From assembly GCF_000516985.1 (NCBI RefSeq), contig NW_006917096.1, positions 3,705,606 to 3,769,605 of the forward strand: a DNA stretch of 64,000 bases, given 5' to 3'. Below the pieces are notes generated by a model, which was not told the DNA's origin, made no database searches, and was given only the letters and a program-made list of their open reading frames with translations. Both the position numbers and the translations under genes were made by a program. This document shows, piece by piece, positions 31,161 through 43,755 of the stretch. This DNA is from Pestalotiopsis fici W106-1 (lineage: Eukaryota > Ascomycota > Sordariomycetes > Amphisphaeriales > Sporocadaceae). The number at the start of each line of letters is the position of its first letter. Within the stretch, counting starts at the first letter, position 1.

Positions 31161-32943
31161 CTAGTCATGTAACCCTCTCAAAGTCAAAGTGCCCTGAAAT
31201 TCACTCTGTTTCACGAAGAAATAGTTCTTCGCTTTCATGAATCTGCTATCCTCTGCTGTGCCACCTCGGATCTGTAGATCAAAGTTCTGCACAATCCATG
31301 GTACGACCTTGTTTATTTCCAAATAAGAAATGTTCTTGCCTAGGCATGTTCGTGCTCCATGACCAAACTATGCAATTTTATCAGTTCCCAAGGAAGAGCA
31401 TGAAGGAGGATATTCAACGCACTGGCATAAAATAGCGATCGAGTGTAGAGATCCTATCCTTATCTTCTGCATTGGTAGCAATCCATCGCTCAGGTCGAAA
31501 GACACCCGGATCGGGGCCAAAGACGTCGCTGTCATGATGCGCGACCCAAGAATTGATGCCCACGACGGCCTTGGGAAGGAGATGATATCACAGTCAGTAA
31601 GCGCTTCATCATGTGTGGAATCTTGATATAGATGGACCTACACCGGCAGGAAAGTTGACGCCAGCAATGGTAGCTCCGCCCGGAGGAACCAATCTGAACA
31701 GCGGGAGACCGGTCGCCGGGTGTATTCTCAGACCTTCTTTGATACAGGCCTGTAGATATGGCATTTGCAAACTTTCTTTGTAGCTAATGGGTTGTGTCAT
31801 GCCACCTTGCTTTGGAAATTGATCAATCTCATCACGAAGTCGTTGTAGGCAACTTGAGTCACCGTAGATGCGAAACAGGATGGAGTTCAACGTAGCAGAC
31901 GTCGTGTCGCTTCCCGCAATGATGTTTGCCATGCATCCTCGTAGCGTATTCAAGTCGGTGAACTTGGAACTTTCTGCGCTGGCCTCCATGAATTTGGTTG
32001 CAAAATCGCTGGGGCCATCCTGCCTATCGCTATCTTGCTTGCGCTCCTTGATAGCGGCTCGTCCAAACTCAAAGAGGTACCGAAGCCCAGTCTTCTGCTT
32101 GAAGAAATTGATCAAAGGAAAGAGGAATCTATGCCACTCAGGTATGATGCCCACAAGAGAGCCATAGAAGTTGAAAGCGTCCAATGAACTTATCAAGTTC
32201 TCAATATCATGGCCGCGATCAAGGAACCCAAAGCGTTTCGAAAACTGTGGAATCTATCAGTCATGGTATATACAAAAGCAATAGGCAAGTTTGATATCAC
32301 CGTTATCTTCCCAATCACATCAAAAGCATAACACTGCATCCAGTGGCCGAAGTTGATAAGCTCCTTGGTAGAAGAAAATTCGCGAAATCTCTGATCCAAG
32401 ATCTCAATGCATTGATCGACGTGCATCTCATAAGACAACATTGTCGACATGGAATACGCAGTAGCGTACTTTCGCCTCTCCTGGCCATGGGCTTTGATAT
32501 CCTTCATCGAAAATATGGTGGAATGGGGAGCGCTGGGCTCATCGAACGCAGAGTACCATGGAGCCTTGATGAACCGAGTTGCGGGGCCATAAATGGTCCT
32601 CAGAGCGTCGACATCATTAATGCTATACTCGTTCGGGCCGAGCCTGACGACTTTGCCTGTATCGACTTGGAGATGAGTCTCATGCATTATAGCATTCAGT
32701 TTACCGGAGGAACGACATACCATACTTGCGGTGTAACTGGATGTTGGTTTGCTCAAACTGTTCCCTGGAAAGCTGTCGCAAAAGCCACAACCTTGTGAAG
32801 CGTGCTAGAAATGGACCGGGTATGGAGCGCAGCGGAGAAAACCCAAAAGTTATGAGCGTGTGTAGTAAATAGAGTACTGAGGCAGCTAGAAGTGTGGTGA
32901 ACAAAAACTGTATAGACACGGGGGCTTCAGATTTCGTCTCCAT
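31161..32943 (-). CDS. cytochrome P450 monooxygenase
   Basis: Exons 32943-32721, 32656-32301, 32244-31642, 31569-31423 and 31367-31161 total 1536 nt, or 511 aa. Introns are 64, 56, 72 and 55 nt. The start METKSEAPVSIQ is chosen because it is followed by one membrane anchor (FLFTTLLAASVLYLLHTLI) and the proline-rich IPGPFLARFTR. An upstream in-frame ATG would add an (ATT)8-encoded Ile run. I-helix AGSDTT lies at 303-308, EGLR (ExxR) at 363-366, FRPERW near the end of exon 4, and heme loop FGHGARTCLG with Cys451 opening exon 5. The overall pattern resembles pisatin-demethylase-like P450s. It is ER-anchored, and the substrate is unknown. Neighbour of the SnoaL-like gene on the same strand. Confidence 0.95.
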
Positions 32944-34246
32944 CTTGTGGTGGCAGGATCCCAAAGTTGCAAATATGCTAGGTACGTTGTGATTTCTGGC
33001 TGACATGCGTATTATTATTATTATTATTATTATTTTCCAAATAATATCAATCAAAATGCATCTCTTAACTCGCTACTTTATACTATAGACTCTTGATTTA
33101 CTATCATATTCTTGCATGGCCGTATTACTTAAGCGGTCTTTCGGAAAACGAAACCATGTGTGCAAGTCTGTACTAAGGGAAGCTTATTGACTCAGCGATG
33201 CACCTGATCTCTAGCAGCATGGATACACAAACATTATTACCGCGCGCATATTATAAATTTGCAAAGCTAGAGACTTTATGATGCCCATGATCGCCGCACA
33301 ATCGGCAACAAGAGCAAAGGTCCGATAAAAGCGAAGTTAGGTTCAAGTGACTAAGTTTGAGCTTCGGGACCGACATAGAGATTCGGTGCCGTCGGGTTTC
33401 TTTTGTGACGTAGTACGAGCTGCCCTGAGTATAATAGGTACCTATGTAGGGACTGACCTAGGTTAGCAAACAGCATATGTACTATATAATGTACTTGCTA
33501 AGGTCATGAGGTTTCTCCTCAGGAGCCAACGTCATCATGATGGCAGATTTCTTTTGACAAACAAGAATCTTTTTGTTCTTTATAGATCATTTGTTGTTTC
33601 ATTTCGCATACGCGATAGTATATGGCCATTGGTACCATAGAGCAGTGTCATAGAAAGCAAGTCGTTCAATGAATGTATGGTCCAGCGACGTCCTCCGCTG
33701 TGATTAGGAACATCTTTGGCTACATATCTTGGGGAGACATCGTTCGCCTTTGTTCAGTAATTATAAATACTGTTATTCTTGCTTTCGTTAGACTACGTTT
33801 CACAATTTCAGTTCCCAGTTATCAAGGAAATTTCTATTTTCGCATTGTGAATAGGCATCAATCCATCTACCAACAGGACCTATTCTGTCAGCACCGGATG
33901 CTGGGTACGTCTAAGAACTGCAGGGGATTGGCCCCAGTAACATGGTGGTGTTCGTGGGGAAGAGACAGCGGAAATGCGGGCAAGGTTAAGGAACCCAGCG
34001 CACCTGTTATCGCTATCTATGCCGATTGAACCTCCCCCAGTCGCAGATCAAATCTTGCCCCACCTCGGCCATGTTCTTGTGTGAAATTTTTGGAACTCTG
34101 GCGGATGGACAACAAGAAGCTACAGTTTTTCCTGATATCTGTGACTCGCCATTGAGACAAACCTGTACCACCAAAACCACACCCGTCACTACCTATTGGG
34201 TAACATATTCTCGCGCTCCCCGGTACAAGCTCATGGAGACTTCATA
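32944..34246. other. divergent intergenic region, P450 and TRM61
   Basis: Contains an (ATT)8 microsatellite at 33011-33034 just upstream of the P450 start. The rest holds no recognised gene; a plus-strand frame at 33673-34029 is not protein-like. Confidence 0.5.
33011..33034 (+). repeat. (ATT)8 microsatellite
   Basis: Eight ATT units in the P450 5' flank. On the minus strand it would encode eight Ile if translation began upstream. Confidence 0.95.
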
Positions 34247-35719
34247 ATGAGCACCGTGTCGCCATTTCTTCATTCTGGTCCTCGCACCAAGAAAGACTCG
34301 ATCGCCATTGTACATCTGTCCCGCGATAACCTGGTGCCAACCATTCTCAATGGCACTGTAGGTGCAGTCGACGGTTATGCCGAGGGCAATGTCATCAACA
34401 CGAGATTCGGATCCTTCCCCCACTCGACCTTGATCAACCAACCATGGGGTTCGCAAGTACGTGCCTCCATTGTCGACACCGGATCGCGAGGCCGGAAGCG
34501 CAAGGCCCGCGAAGAGACCGACGAACCTAGCAATGACACCGAAGAGCCCACTACCTCTGCAAAGAAGCCCACGGCCGCCGCAAGTGGCTTTGTCCATGTG
34601 CTACCGCCTACTCCCGAGTTGTGGACTATGGGTCTACCTCACCGAACACAGGTTGTATACACCCCCGACTACAGCTACATATTACACCGTATCCGCGCCA
34701 GACCGGGCATGAGGATAATAGAGGCTGGTGCTGGAAGCGGAAGCTTTACCCATGCCTCGGTAAGAGCAGTGTATAATGGATATCCGACTGAATCTGGCAG
34801 CCAGAAAGGCAAGGTCTTCAGTTTCGAATTCAACGAGGCGCGGTTTCACCAGATGGCAAAGGAAATCGATGCCCATGGGCTCAAGGAACTTGTCCAAATG
34901 ACGCACCGGGATGTCTACAATGACGGCTTCTTGGTCAATGGAGAGAGTCCAGCGGCCGAGTCTGTCTTTCTCGATCTTCCCGCCCCATGGAAAGCACTGC
35001 CACATCTCTCACGAAGCCGACCAGCCACCCTGTCCGCAGAGCAACCTTGGGTATCGCCTTTACGACCAGACCGCCCAGTACATCTTTGCACATTCTCACC
35101 TTGCATCGAACAAGTCACACGTACTGTGGATTCGATGCGCAGGCTCGGTTGGATGGACATTGAAATGGTCGAGGTAGCCCATCGGCGGATAAATGTCGTT
35201 CGCGAGCGCATCGGCTCAAACTTACCTGGCGACCGATCTTCGAATCAGAACCCCGCCGATGTTTCTGAAGCTCTCGATCGTCTGCGGGAAGTTGAGGGCA
35301 GATTCAAGGAGTTCCACGGACGGGGACAAAAGGCCACGCAGACTGCCGATGCCGATGCCGATGGTGATCTTGATATGGGCGATGCAAGCGAGGCCAAGGA
35401 CTCCAAGACCAACGGCTCGACAGAACAGTCTTCCCCCAAGAAAGATACTGATTCCTCACTGCCCCCATTCATGCTCGGCAATCTTGTGCATCGTACGGAG
35501 CCTGAGATTAAAACACATACATCATACCTTGTCTTTGCCGTATTACCGCAAGAATGGACCGAAGAGCAGGAAGCCGAAGTGTACCAAAAATGGCCATGTG
35601 GACAGGAGAAGAAGGTGATTGGGAGCCTGGATAAGGCAACTCGGAAGCAGGAGAAGCGTGAGCTACTCAAGGGCAAGGGGAAGAGTAACAAGAAGCAGCG
35701 GCATGGGAAAGCTGCTTAG
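34247..35719 (+). CDS. TRM61: tRNA (adenine(58)-N1)-methyltransferase catalytic subunit
   Basis: Intronless, 490 aa, starting MSTVSPFLHSGP. The N-terminal domain has DSIAIVHLSRDNLVP and the family's RFGSFPH block. Rossmann methyltransferase motif I (IIEAGAGSGSFTHA, about 157-169) and motif IV (DLPAPW, 245-250) are present, followed by VHLCTFSPCIEQV. A large low-complexity insertion (about 340-415, D/A/S/K-rich) lies before the last strands (HTSYLVFAVLP), as in fungal orthologues, and the tail is Lys-rich. With TRM6 the protein forms the nuclear m1A58 methyltransferase needed for initiator tRNA stability. It uses SAM. Conserved single-copy gene in fungi. Confidence 0.93.
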   Translation: MSTVSPFLHSGPRTKKDSIAIVHLSRDNLVPTILNGTVGAVDGYAEGNVINTRFGSFPHSTLINQPWGSQVRASIVDTGSRGRKRKAREETDEPSNDTEEPTTSAKKPTAAASGFVHVLPPTPELWTMGLPHRTQVVYTPDYSYILHRIRARPGMRIIEAGAGSGSFTHASVRAVYNGYPTESGSQKGKVFSFEFNEARFHQMAKEIDAHGLKELVQMTHRDVYNDGFLVNGESPAAESVFLDLPAPWKALPHLSRSRPATLSAEQPWVSPLRPDRPVHLCTFSPCIEQVTRTVDSMRRLGWMDIEMVEVAHRRINVVRERIGSNLPGDRSSNQNPADVSEALDRLREVEGRFKEFHGRGQKATQTADADADGDLDMGDASEAKDSKTNGSTEQSSPKKDTDSSLPPFMLGNLVHRTEPEIKTHTSYLVFAVLPQEWTEEQEAEVYQKWPCGQEKKVIGSLDKATRKQEKRELLKGKGKSNKKQRHGKAA

Positions 35720-36890
35720 AAAAAGACGCAATTCGGAGCGCTCACGTGCATAGATACGGCGCAAGGTAGAATGCTTGCTTTTGATACCCCCACAAAAAAA
35801 TACTCGACACAATAAAAAGGATCACATTTGCAATAGCGATGAATTCTCGTAGACTTTAGCTGCATGTGATGATTTTCGCTGTTGACCTCATCAATCAGGT
35901 GCGTCAAATACACAGCGCCGGATATCACGATAACACTGCTGGAATGAAGGGAGAGGAATGAGCTCGCCAGACCTGCGCGGATTTGAACTGAACACTAGGC
36001 GATACTCGTTTCTAGACAGCCAAAGGAAGACTTGGAACTGTTCCAGTAGCTCCTGCTCAGATTGCATATATCAATCTAGGATATATTGATCTGGAAATTG
36101 GATTAGCGCGAGATGAGGTTCTGCAACTGGGCATATTCCTGATTTCGTAACCAGTAATATTTGTGAACAGAACGTCTCAAGACTTAGTAGTGGCAAATTG
36201 ACCTCGTGGTACACACTCTGTGCCTATAAAACCACGGGTGGACTGCGGTTTATCGAATGCCAATATAATCAGTCGCATATCCGGGAATGACTCGACTTGG
36301 AGAATTTACGGGTAGAGCACTTTGTGCTGCTCTCTTCTGCCAGATCAACTAGGCGTGCTCGGGTCGGTACAGTTGGATTATAGAAAGACATATTGGTCTC
36401 GAAAGTATCACAGTGGTTGGAGTTGCCAAAAACATGAGCTCGAATTCAAATCGCAAAGCAATAATATCTACAAGCCTGTACAAGTAGGACCTCAAGGAAA
36501 GATTGTGAACTGACCGTCTTTACTAGGTGAACAACCATCGCCTCTACCCCTTCCACTCATGCAGGTGCGAACTCAATCGTTTTCATGTCATGTGGTCAAG
36601 TATACTTGGTTTATAGGTTGGCTGCCGAAACAGAAAGACGGTTGCGCAGAAAAATGTAAATGGAGGTTCTGTCATACTAGCTCGGGTTCGTAAGCATGCT
36701 ACTCGCAACATGTAGCCATAATTCGACATCTGAGATTCATGTTTTGATAGTCATTGTTTACGAAGAAGAAAATCCAAGAATACATGGCATCGCTTCATCC
36801 AAATTACTTCAGTCAAGATGGAAATATGATCATTTAACTGTCTTTATTGATTGATGATGGGTATTCTATCGTTTATCCCTCTCTGAACAT
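35720..36890. other. intergenic, 1.2 kb
   Basis: Between the convergent TRM61 and CipC-like genes. No gene or structured element recognised. Confidence 0.5.
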
Positions 36891-37452
36891 CTAGTAGTCC
36901 AGGGTGGGGTGACGGCCCTGCTCGTTACTGTAGTAAAGTTAGCAATGGAAAGAAGGTATTGATTTAATCCATCACTTACGGGTTGTACTCGTCATATTGA
37001 CCGTAGTGCTCCTCGTAGAGGTGCTCGGCCTGCTTCTTGGCCTTGTGCTTGGCCTCCTCTCGGTCGAGGAAGTCGAGGCCCTTGGTCTCAAAGAGCTTGT
37101 CGACCTCGGCACCGGCAATGCCAGCAAGAGCCTCCTTGGCAAAGGCGTGCTTGACGGGCTCGCCTGTGGTGTATATATCAGTATATGGAACTCGGCCGGT
37201 AAAGGGTGTTGGGATGACGAATAGTCTCGGGGCGTATATGACGTACCACTGGCGCGCTGGCGGTCCTCGAAGAGCTTCATGGCCTCAAAGGCAGCACCTC
37301 CGGCCACAAGCTCGTGGCTGACCTTGGACTGGTGAGGCTCACCGTCGTAGATCTCATCGCGAGAAGCCTTGGCGTCACCTGTTGCCATTGGAGTTAGCCA
37401 ATTGCCAAATATGGGCAATAGTATGGTATGATCACGAACCGAATCCGAACAT
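36891..37452 (-). CDS. CipC-like stress-response protein (DUF3759)
   Basis: Exons 37452-37440, 37378-37247, 37163-36980 and 36927-36891 total 366 nt, or 121 aa. Introns of 61, 83 and 52 nt all have clear CTAAC or CTGAT branches. The protein starts MFGFGDAKASRDEIYD, continues KVSHELVAGGAAFEAMKLFEDRQRASGEPVKHAFAKEALAGIAGAEVDKLFE and ends in a His/Asp/Tyr-rich tail, matching the concanamycin-induced protein C family of Aspergillus. These small cytosolic proteins are induced by antibiotics and stress; their biochemical role is unknown. The first coding exon is only 13 nt, ending within codon 5. A (TG)n repeat lies just upstream. Confidence 0.92.
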
Positions 37453-40400
37453 TTTGGCTGATGTTTGTGTGTGTGTGTGTGTGTGTTTGTGTGTGCGATT
37501 GAAGAGGGGAAGAATGAGTTTCGTTGTTTGAGTGATTGTAACTTGAAGCTTGTCTGATGAAGAATAAAGAAAAGTTGTTGACAAGTCGGCAGAAGTGGCA
37601 GCTTAAGTATACTTGAGCCTTCGGACCCCTCGTCCAGCACCGCCACTTCTGACGCACACCTGAATCTCGTCCATCAAGTTGATTGTTGACTTGTCAAGCA
37701 CATGATAGCGTCATGCAGGGTTCTCTGGCTTGTCTGGCATGACATGTTTAGTTCGAGCTGAAAACTAATAGACGCTGATCTACAACAATGTGGGCTATGC
37801 TTGTATCAGACCGGGTTCCTAGAATCAAGCGCCGGGAGACTTGTTGACCACTCAAGAGACGCCAGCGCGACATGCCATTGCCGGCTCCCTCACAAGGCCC
37901 CTCTATTCAGATTGATGCATTACGGTCAGTTCCGGCACTCGAAGCTTCAATACGTAATGTGGGTTTGCGAAACGCCGTAAACGTCGGCTATGCGGCAAGG
38001 CGCTCATGAGTGGGTCGACGTCGAGCTTCGTAAAGCTTGTTCTGCTCCACCTTGGTCTTTTCCCCTGGATATTCCGGGATCATCTTTGCAGCCTCTTTGT
38101 CAATGGCAACATGGAATGGGAGAACCACATTGGAGGGGTGCCAATTGAGCTTCACGAACAGCACATTGACTTTTTACCCCTGACTTGGGATGATGCCATG
38201 GCTAAAGCGTATCGGAATAACAGTATCGATATAGGCAGTTGTGGCCGAGTTAGTTGTCCAAGGTACGTTGGTTGGACATTGTCGAGCTATGTCGAGCTTA
38301 AACTGATCGATCCAGGCCCAAAGTATACTAAGCAGGTACTAGTCATGGCGACAGTTTACCCCGCCCCTGAGCTGGCAGTCGGCGAAAATTGATGGCGAGA
38401 TGGCGAGATATCCCACGCAAGGTATATTACCTACCTACACTAGTATACCTCCATAGGTAGCAGCAGGCAGCTTAGGAGGCAAGTTGGCAGGCAAGAAAAG
38501 TTGGCAATCGGCAGAGTAAAGCAGGTTCAAGTCGTGGATCATAGCCTATCGATCCAGGAGTAAGGACCCTGGATCAGCGCCACTCTCGCGGCAAGCTACG
38601 TCGATGAGCCTCACCAGTGGTTCCATCAAGGTCGCCATCCTGAAGACCCTGGAAGGATACGTGTCCTGCTCGACCGTTCCGGCCCTGAATTGGTCTCCAT
38701 GCAGAGGCAGCTGCGCCGCGAAATGGGGGACGGGTTGACATCATTAGGATGAGGGGACTAGGAGAAGCTTTAATCACAAACCGGAACTCGATAGTCGTAG
38801 CTGGGATGGGGCTGGAGTCCTGGGTGGGCGTTGTTCAGCTTGTGTTGTAGTTTCATGCAATGCAGGGTCAAATCTGGATCTAGCGAGGCGGTGTCGGGAG
38901 ATAGGGAAAGACAGTTCTGTGTCTGTTATACACATGGAATTGACTCGTAGTCGCCTACCGTGTCATGAGATGTTTCTCCAATGAGCCCAGAGCACCCACG
39001 TAAATGTGGGCGGTTATTGCAGAGTTGGATGATTGGTATTGATTGAGACTGGACCGCCATGTTTCATCATGAGATCATCGGGTGGAAAGCAAGCCTTGTG
39101 GATGTGGATAGAAACGTGCTCATTGTGTGTCTACTGTCCATTCGCCTGCCTGGCATGTGCGTGCAAATAATATTGAAGAACGGAATATATCGCTCTTTCA
39201 ATTGACTACTAGTGATTGAAAAGGAATATCGCCAGTAGCTCGAATCAGATAAACCAAGCATGGATAGGTAGATTGATGGACTGAAGTTGGCTCGCCAGCT
39301 TGACCTGCATCGCCAAGAATACTGCCCGTGGCTTGGCGATGCTTGTTTTCCACCTTGTGCCAGATGCAATCTCGCCTTGGCGCGGGGATCCCTGCCGATC
39401 ACGCTCAGCGCAGCCCAGCGCTGGTGGCCCTACCTCAATTGCACCCAAGCTTTTTTAAAGCTTCATAAACACCATCGTCAACTACTCGGTCACTACGTAC
39501 CGAACCATGGAAAATTTCATGCATCCGCCTAATAATATCTAGGTAGACAAGATTTCCAAAAGAATTATGCATTTTATTGATAGTGTAATGATTCACCGAA
39601 CATACACAGTAACATCAATAGATTGATTTGGTCGTTCTTCCACAGTGCGTGGACTAGAGATAAAGCTGCTGATCTGTTTTCCTGGCCAGCTTGGAAGTCT
39701 CAGGTATATCGCAGAAACATTTGGAACCCATAGAGTGCGGAACGAGATCCTCAGCTACTCTCAACGTCCGGCCGATATATCGTACAGAGGGTACAACTGG
39801 GTTTGTGGTGCACTTGTACCATACATCCCTCCTTGGTACTTTCACATTAACTACCTACAAAGATCATCCGCTCCACTTCGCCAGTGGGCCGCGATTCTCT
39901 CAGCTGGAGGCCTAGTACATCATCCAGGAGGGATCTGAACTCTGAGATAGACGCCAGCCAGATGTAGCATGCCACTCTTATCAGTAAATGGTCAATCAGA
40001 ATCGCATTCACGGGCAAGATCTAGTGAGGAAAAGTGTGTGTGCGGATGTGTCTCTTAGAAGAAGTCTATTCTTTATACTCACATGTCATCGGAATATGAG
40101 AACATTTAATCCCAATGCTCTACAGAATCAAACTGCTTCAATCTTTTGATAGTGCGTGGGGTTTATCCTTATTCCACAAAGGGTCCTGCAGGGCCCCGGG
40201 CACAAACTACATCAGCATTGGCGTGACCGCTTGAGGCGGGGGTGGAAAGGGAGATCACACCTGCTCCGACTTCACTTTATTCCGCGGTCATATAGTGTAC
40301 AAGTCCGAAAAAGGGCAGGTTGTTGGGTTTTCATTCACAATTGAAGCTTGCACGTTGATGATGGCTACAAGTCAACATACGTATATCCTGCAGCTTTGAG

Positions 40401-40801
40401 GACCCATGATTAGGATGAATTCACAAATAATACAACCTGGCAGTGGCAAGTTGTCATTACAAGTCTTCCGGCCAACGATGGCAGAGGCGGTTGTGAAACC
40501 AAGTACATGTTCATGTTCGGTTGCACGTTTGAGATGACCGGTAACACAAAACGTCGACACAGGATGCGGAGTTTGATATGCATAAATGTCATTATTCGAT
40601 ATATATTTAGTTGTTTGGCCCCCGTTATAGCCTCTAACATGGTATCCAAGGAACGCCGATGCGCCGTTTGCTATTTACACTAATTGATCACAACAGAGTC
40701 ATAGAAGAATACAACGCCTTTTCCCCGATAAAGACATCTTGTGTAAGCTTGGCAGGAGCTCAGCCATGTGGAAAGACGTACTTGGCATGAGTATCGATCG
40801 C
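37453..40801. other. 3.3-kb stretch without recognised genes
   Basis: The longest gene-free stretch of the window. Frames at 38006-38392 (plus), 39067-39402 (minus) and 39645-39938 (plus) lack domain, signal or consistent codon pattern. No terminal inverted repeats, tRNA or transposase fragment was found. A (TG)n tract lies at 37465-37496. Confidence 0.45.
37465..37496 (+). repeat. (TG)n microsatellite
   Basis: An interrupted TG run immediately upstream of the CipC-like start codon, so on the minus strand it is a CA-rich 5' UTR/promoter tract. Confidence 0.9.
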
Positions 40802-42540
40802 CTACGTGGCGGTAGCTACTACCGTCTTGATAGCTTCACCTTCCGACACCTGTGGTTCCATTTCCGCGGCCATCTCAGGTTCCTGAGCTTCGGCAGCCGC
40901 CTTCTCGTCTTCGGTATTTCCAGAGCCAACGGCCTCGTCGCCCATGCCAATGATGTCGATCCAACTCCATGCCTCGACGCCGCTGCTGCCACTCCGGTCT
41001 AATATTGCCTTGTCATCATGGATCCCGTCGTCTAGTCCTTCGCCTTCTGCCATCTTGGTTTCCGGCGCACCATCTACCAGATCGACGCTGGATGTTCTCC
41101 CGATAGGCACGTTGTGGACTCTTAGAATCTGTAAAATCGCCCGCATATTCAGGCGCAGGACACGTTCAGGCTCTGCCGAGCCGAAAATTTTCTTTGTGAG
41201 CCAGGGAAACAGGACACCAAAGTCTGACTGGTTTAGGTGGGCCGAGTTGTGCACGTAGAAAAAGTTGGGCTCCTGCAGCTTGATACCGCTCGGCCTCTCA
41301 AACGCCTGCGCCTCGACTACTGGTGCAGCGGGATTTGGAGATAACACACGGGCCGTGACGTGAAAATGCTCCTTCCACTTGACGAACGCATCGGACTCGA
41401 CGGCGAGCAGCCCGTTGCCCCCGGGCGCCGACGGATCATCAGCAAAGACGGGTAAGGGAAGGTTGAATAGGGCGCTCGTAGCTTTTGCCGTCAGGGGAAA
41501 GCACCACATGTCGAGCAAAATCGTAATCGTCTTTGGCGTGACCTGAGCGCATATAGCAGAGTCCTGAGATGGCGTAAAGAGAGGCTCCTTCATCGCGGCT
41601 ACGGCCGGTGATCCTGCGTAGTACACGGATTTCAGAAACTGGACCGTTGTCGTAGCGCCAAAGCTATGCCCCCCAAATATGATGCTGCCGGGCTCGTGGA
41701 TGTTCAGGCCGCTGACAAACTGGTCAAGCGAAGGTGTGCTCGTGTTGAGATTTGTAACTGCTGCGCCCTGATCGATCCTAAGTACGGCGTCATGAATCAA
41801 GCCCAACTCCCACAATCTGATCCGCAGCTGTGCGCTTCTCGCTTCGCGCACCTCTTCTGTTGCGTCGTGGGGGATGCGTTTGTAGGGTATCTCGCGCCGC
41901 CGGTCTCGCATAAAGTACCGGTGCTGTTCCGCGGGAAGACGGACAAACGTCGCGGCCGCACTTCCATCGCGATGCTCGGGACAAACAACCACTACTCCAT
42001 GCGATGCCAACTGTCCGGTTATCTGGGAATATGCGTTGCGATTTCCACCGAGGCCGTGGGAAAAGATGGCGGTCGGCCAGCGTTGGTTCGGCGCATTCGG
42101 CTCAAGGAGTGGCGCATTCTTGATCGCGGGTATCGTTGTATAGTGGAGGTGTCGTGGCAGGAGACTAGATGCTGTCCATCAGTACAGTGAACGACGAGGA
42201 CCCCCAGTAGGTGTATGGCATTCCTAGAATGAAACAAGGGGAGCACGTACGAAATGGCGTCTGCCAGTAGGGGGCCGGCCCCGAGAAACTTGACGTAGGC
42301 CGCAAGATTCGGCCGTTGCGGCGCAGGGAGCCAAGTGATATTCTTGCCTGTCGACTCTGGGGCAGTTGGGTAAAAGATTCGGAATTGTACAGTTTCAATG
42401 TCACAGCCCTCGGGTGCTGGTGCTGGCGAATCCAGTTCATCGACGGGGATTTCAACATCCACGGTGCCGACCTTGTAGGGGCCCGTAAATGATGCAAAAC
42501 TCGGCACCGGATTCAGCTTGGACAGATAAGACGCCGCCAT
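40802..42540 (-). CDS. PAF acetylhydrolase-like (isoform II) lipase
   Basis: Exons 42540-42251 and 42164-40802 total 1653 nt, or 550 aa, with an 86-nt intron (GTACGT, branch CTGAT, TCTAG). The start MAASYLSKLNP is chosen; an in-frame ATG lies 71 codons upstream. The family's N-terminal FTGPYKVGTVDVEIPVDE is followed by an oxyanion segment IFSHGLGGNRNAYS, then VVVCPEHRDGSA, and nucleophile elbow GGHSFGA with Ser264. The C-terminal 100 residues are an acidic, low-complexity extension. Family members hydrolyse short or oxidised sn-2 acyl groups of phospholipids. No signal peptide is seen, so it is probably intracellular. The His of the triad is likely in VHNSAHLNQSDF. Confidence 0.88.
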
Positions 42541-43755
42541 GGCGCTGCGGTTGGAGTAGATGTGCGATCCTTCAGCGCTGCTTATTGAGTTTTCTTGCTT
42601 CCGCCGGGAAGTTTTTTTTCGTATTGCCTGTCTCTCGTTGTCGGCCGTCTCCTTGCTAGAGCGAGTGGTCAATTCGTTCAGTCTCGTGGTGTCTGTCACG
42701 AACGTGCGCAATGCCCCTTTTCCACGCTGGGCAGCAACAAAGTAATTGATCAATCAAATCGGAGTTTATTGGGTATCGTATAATCCTTTATATTTTAAGC
42801 AGTACAAGAAATACAAGAGAAAGAGCAGATACGCAATCGATAGAATGAACAGGTTATAAGGGCAAAGAGTCTAGGAAGAAGTGAAAAAACTTTGTGGCCA
42901 AGGGTGAGTGTGAGCAGAACCTCGGCCGGAGTGCGCGGCGCAGTTGCGTGGCTGTTGGCTCTTGGTCTTGTGTCCAGTTACTGGAGTTGGACTAACGTCA
43001 TGATCTCTGAAATTTTGTTCGGTGTCGGATTAGGCATGGTGTTGAATACCCTATGGGCTGTGCAGGGCTGTGACCGTACGTACCTGTAGTTGGCAATGCA
43101 AGCTGCAAAGGTTGGTGCTATTTCTCAAGGCAGAGTAATTATTAATGGTATGTTATCTTTTGTGTATAATTTTAGAGAAAATATCAATCTTTCTTGCTGT
43201 TAATTCTCTGTCCTTGCCGGGCGTCCACTGTGAGAGTTTACGTCTGTTTTCAGGCTCCCGTTACAAGCTAAGGTTAGGTAGGTACATAGGTTAAGGCACC
43301 TAACTTGTGAGCCCAAATCTACGTCAGACCTCGGATCGTGCCGAGAGGGTTTTCGATTTCCAGGTCCCATATCTCCGGCATTAGCGCGTCGAATGCTCCA
43401 GATCTTTCTGCCCTGCACATGATGGATTTGGGCCGTGGATCATGATTATTGGTTTCCGGGATGCTGGAGTACCTACATAGTATTCATGGTAATGGGCAGG
43501 GAGGGAACGAGAGAATATCTTGCCTGTGCATGCATGAGTTCTGCACGTTGGAGCCACATTATATCACGATTTGAAATACAAACATGTTCGGGCGAAACAT
43601 TCCAAGAAATTTGCAGATGTCGTGATACATTTGTAAACTCATGGCCCATGTCTACTACTATACATACGCTCAAAAGTCTAGAAAAACTCCACGTAAATGC
43701 TTCGTCTCAAGATGTAGCTATAAACAACAACAACAACAAAAAGGGATATGCACCT
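42541..43755. other. intergenic with a possible MFS relic
   Basis: Between the PAF-AH-like and M18 genes. Apart from the possible transporter fragment at 42892-43089, no gene is recognised. Confidence 0.45.
42892..43089 (+). pseudogene. possible relic of an MFS transporter
   Basis: A 65-codon frame containing two hydrophobic segments, VAWLLALGLVSSYW and a glycine-patterned ILFGVGLGMVLNTLWAVQ. The second resembles the 'GlGlGllf....aiQ' helix of DHA-type MFS carriers. No flanking transporter sequence is found on either side, so if real it is a short decayed fragment. Chance hydrophobic translation is not excluded. Confidence 0.3.

Noticed and set aside
38006..38392. 128-codon plus-strand frame with a hydrophobic start
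   Set aside because: The N-terminal stretch is only weakly signal-like and the rest has no domain; not supportable as a gene.
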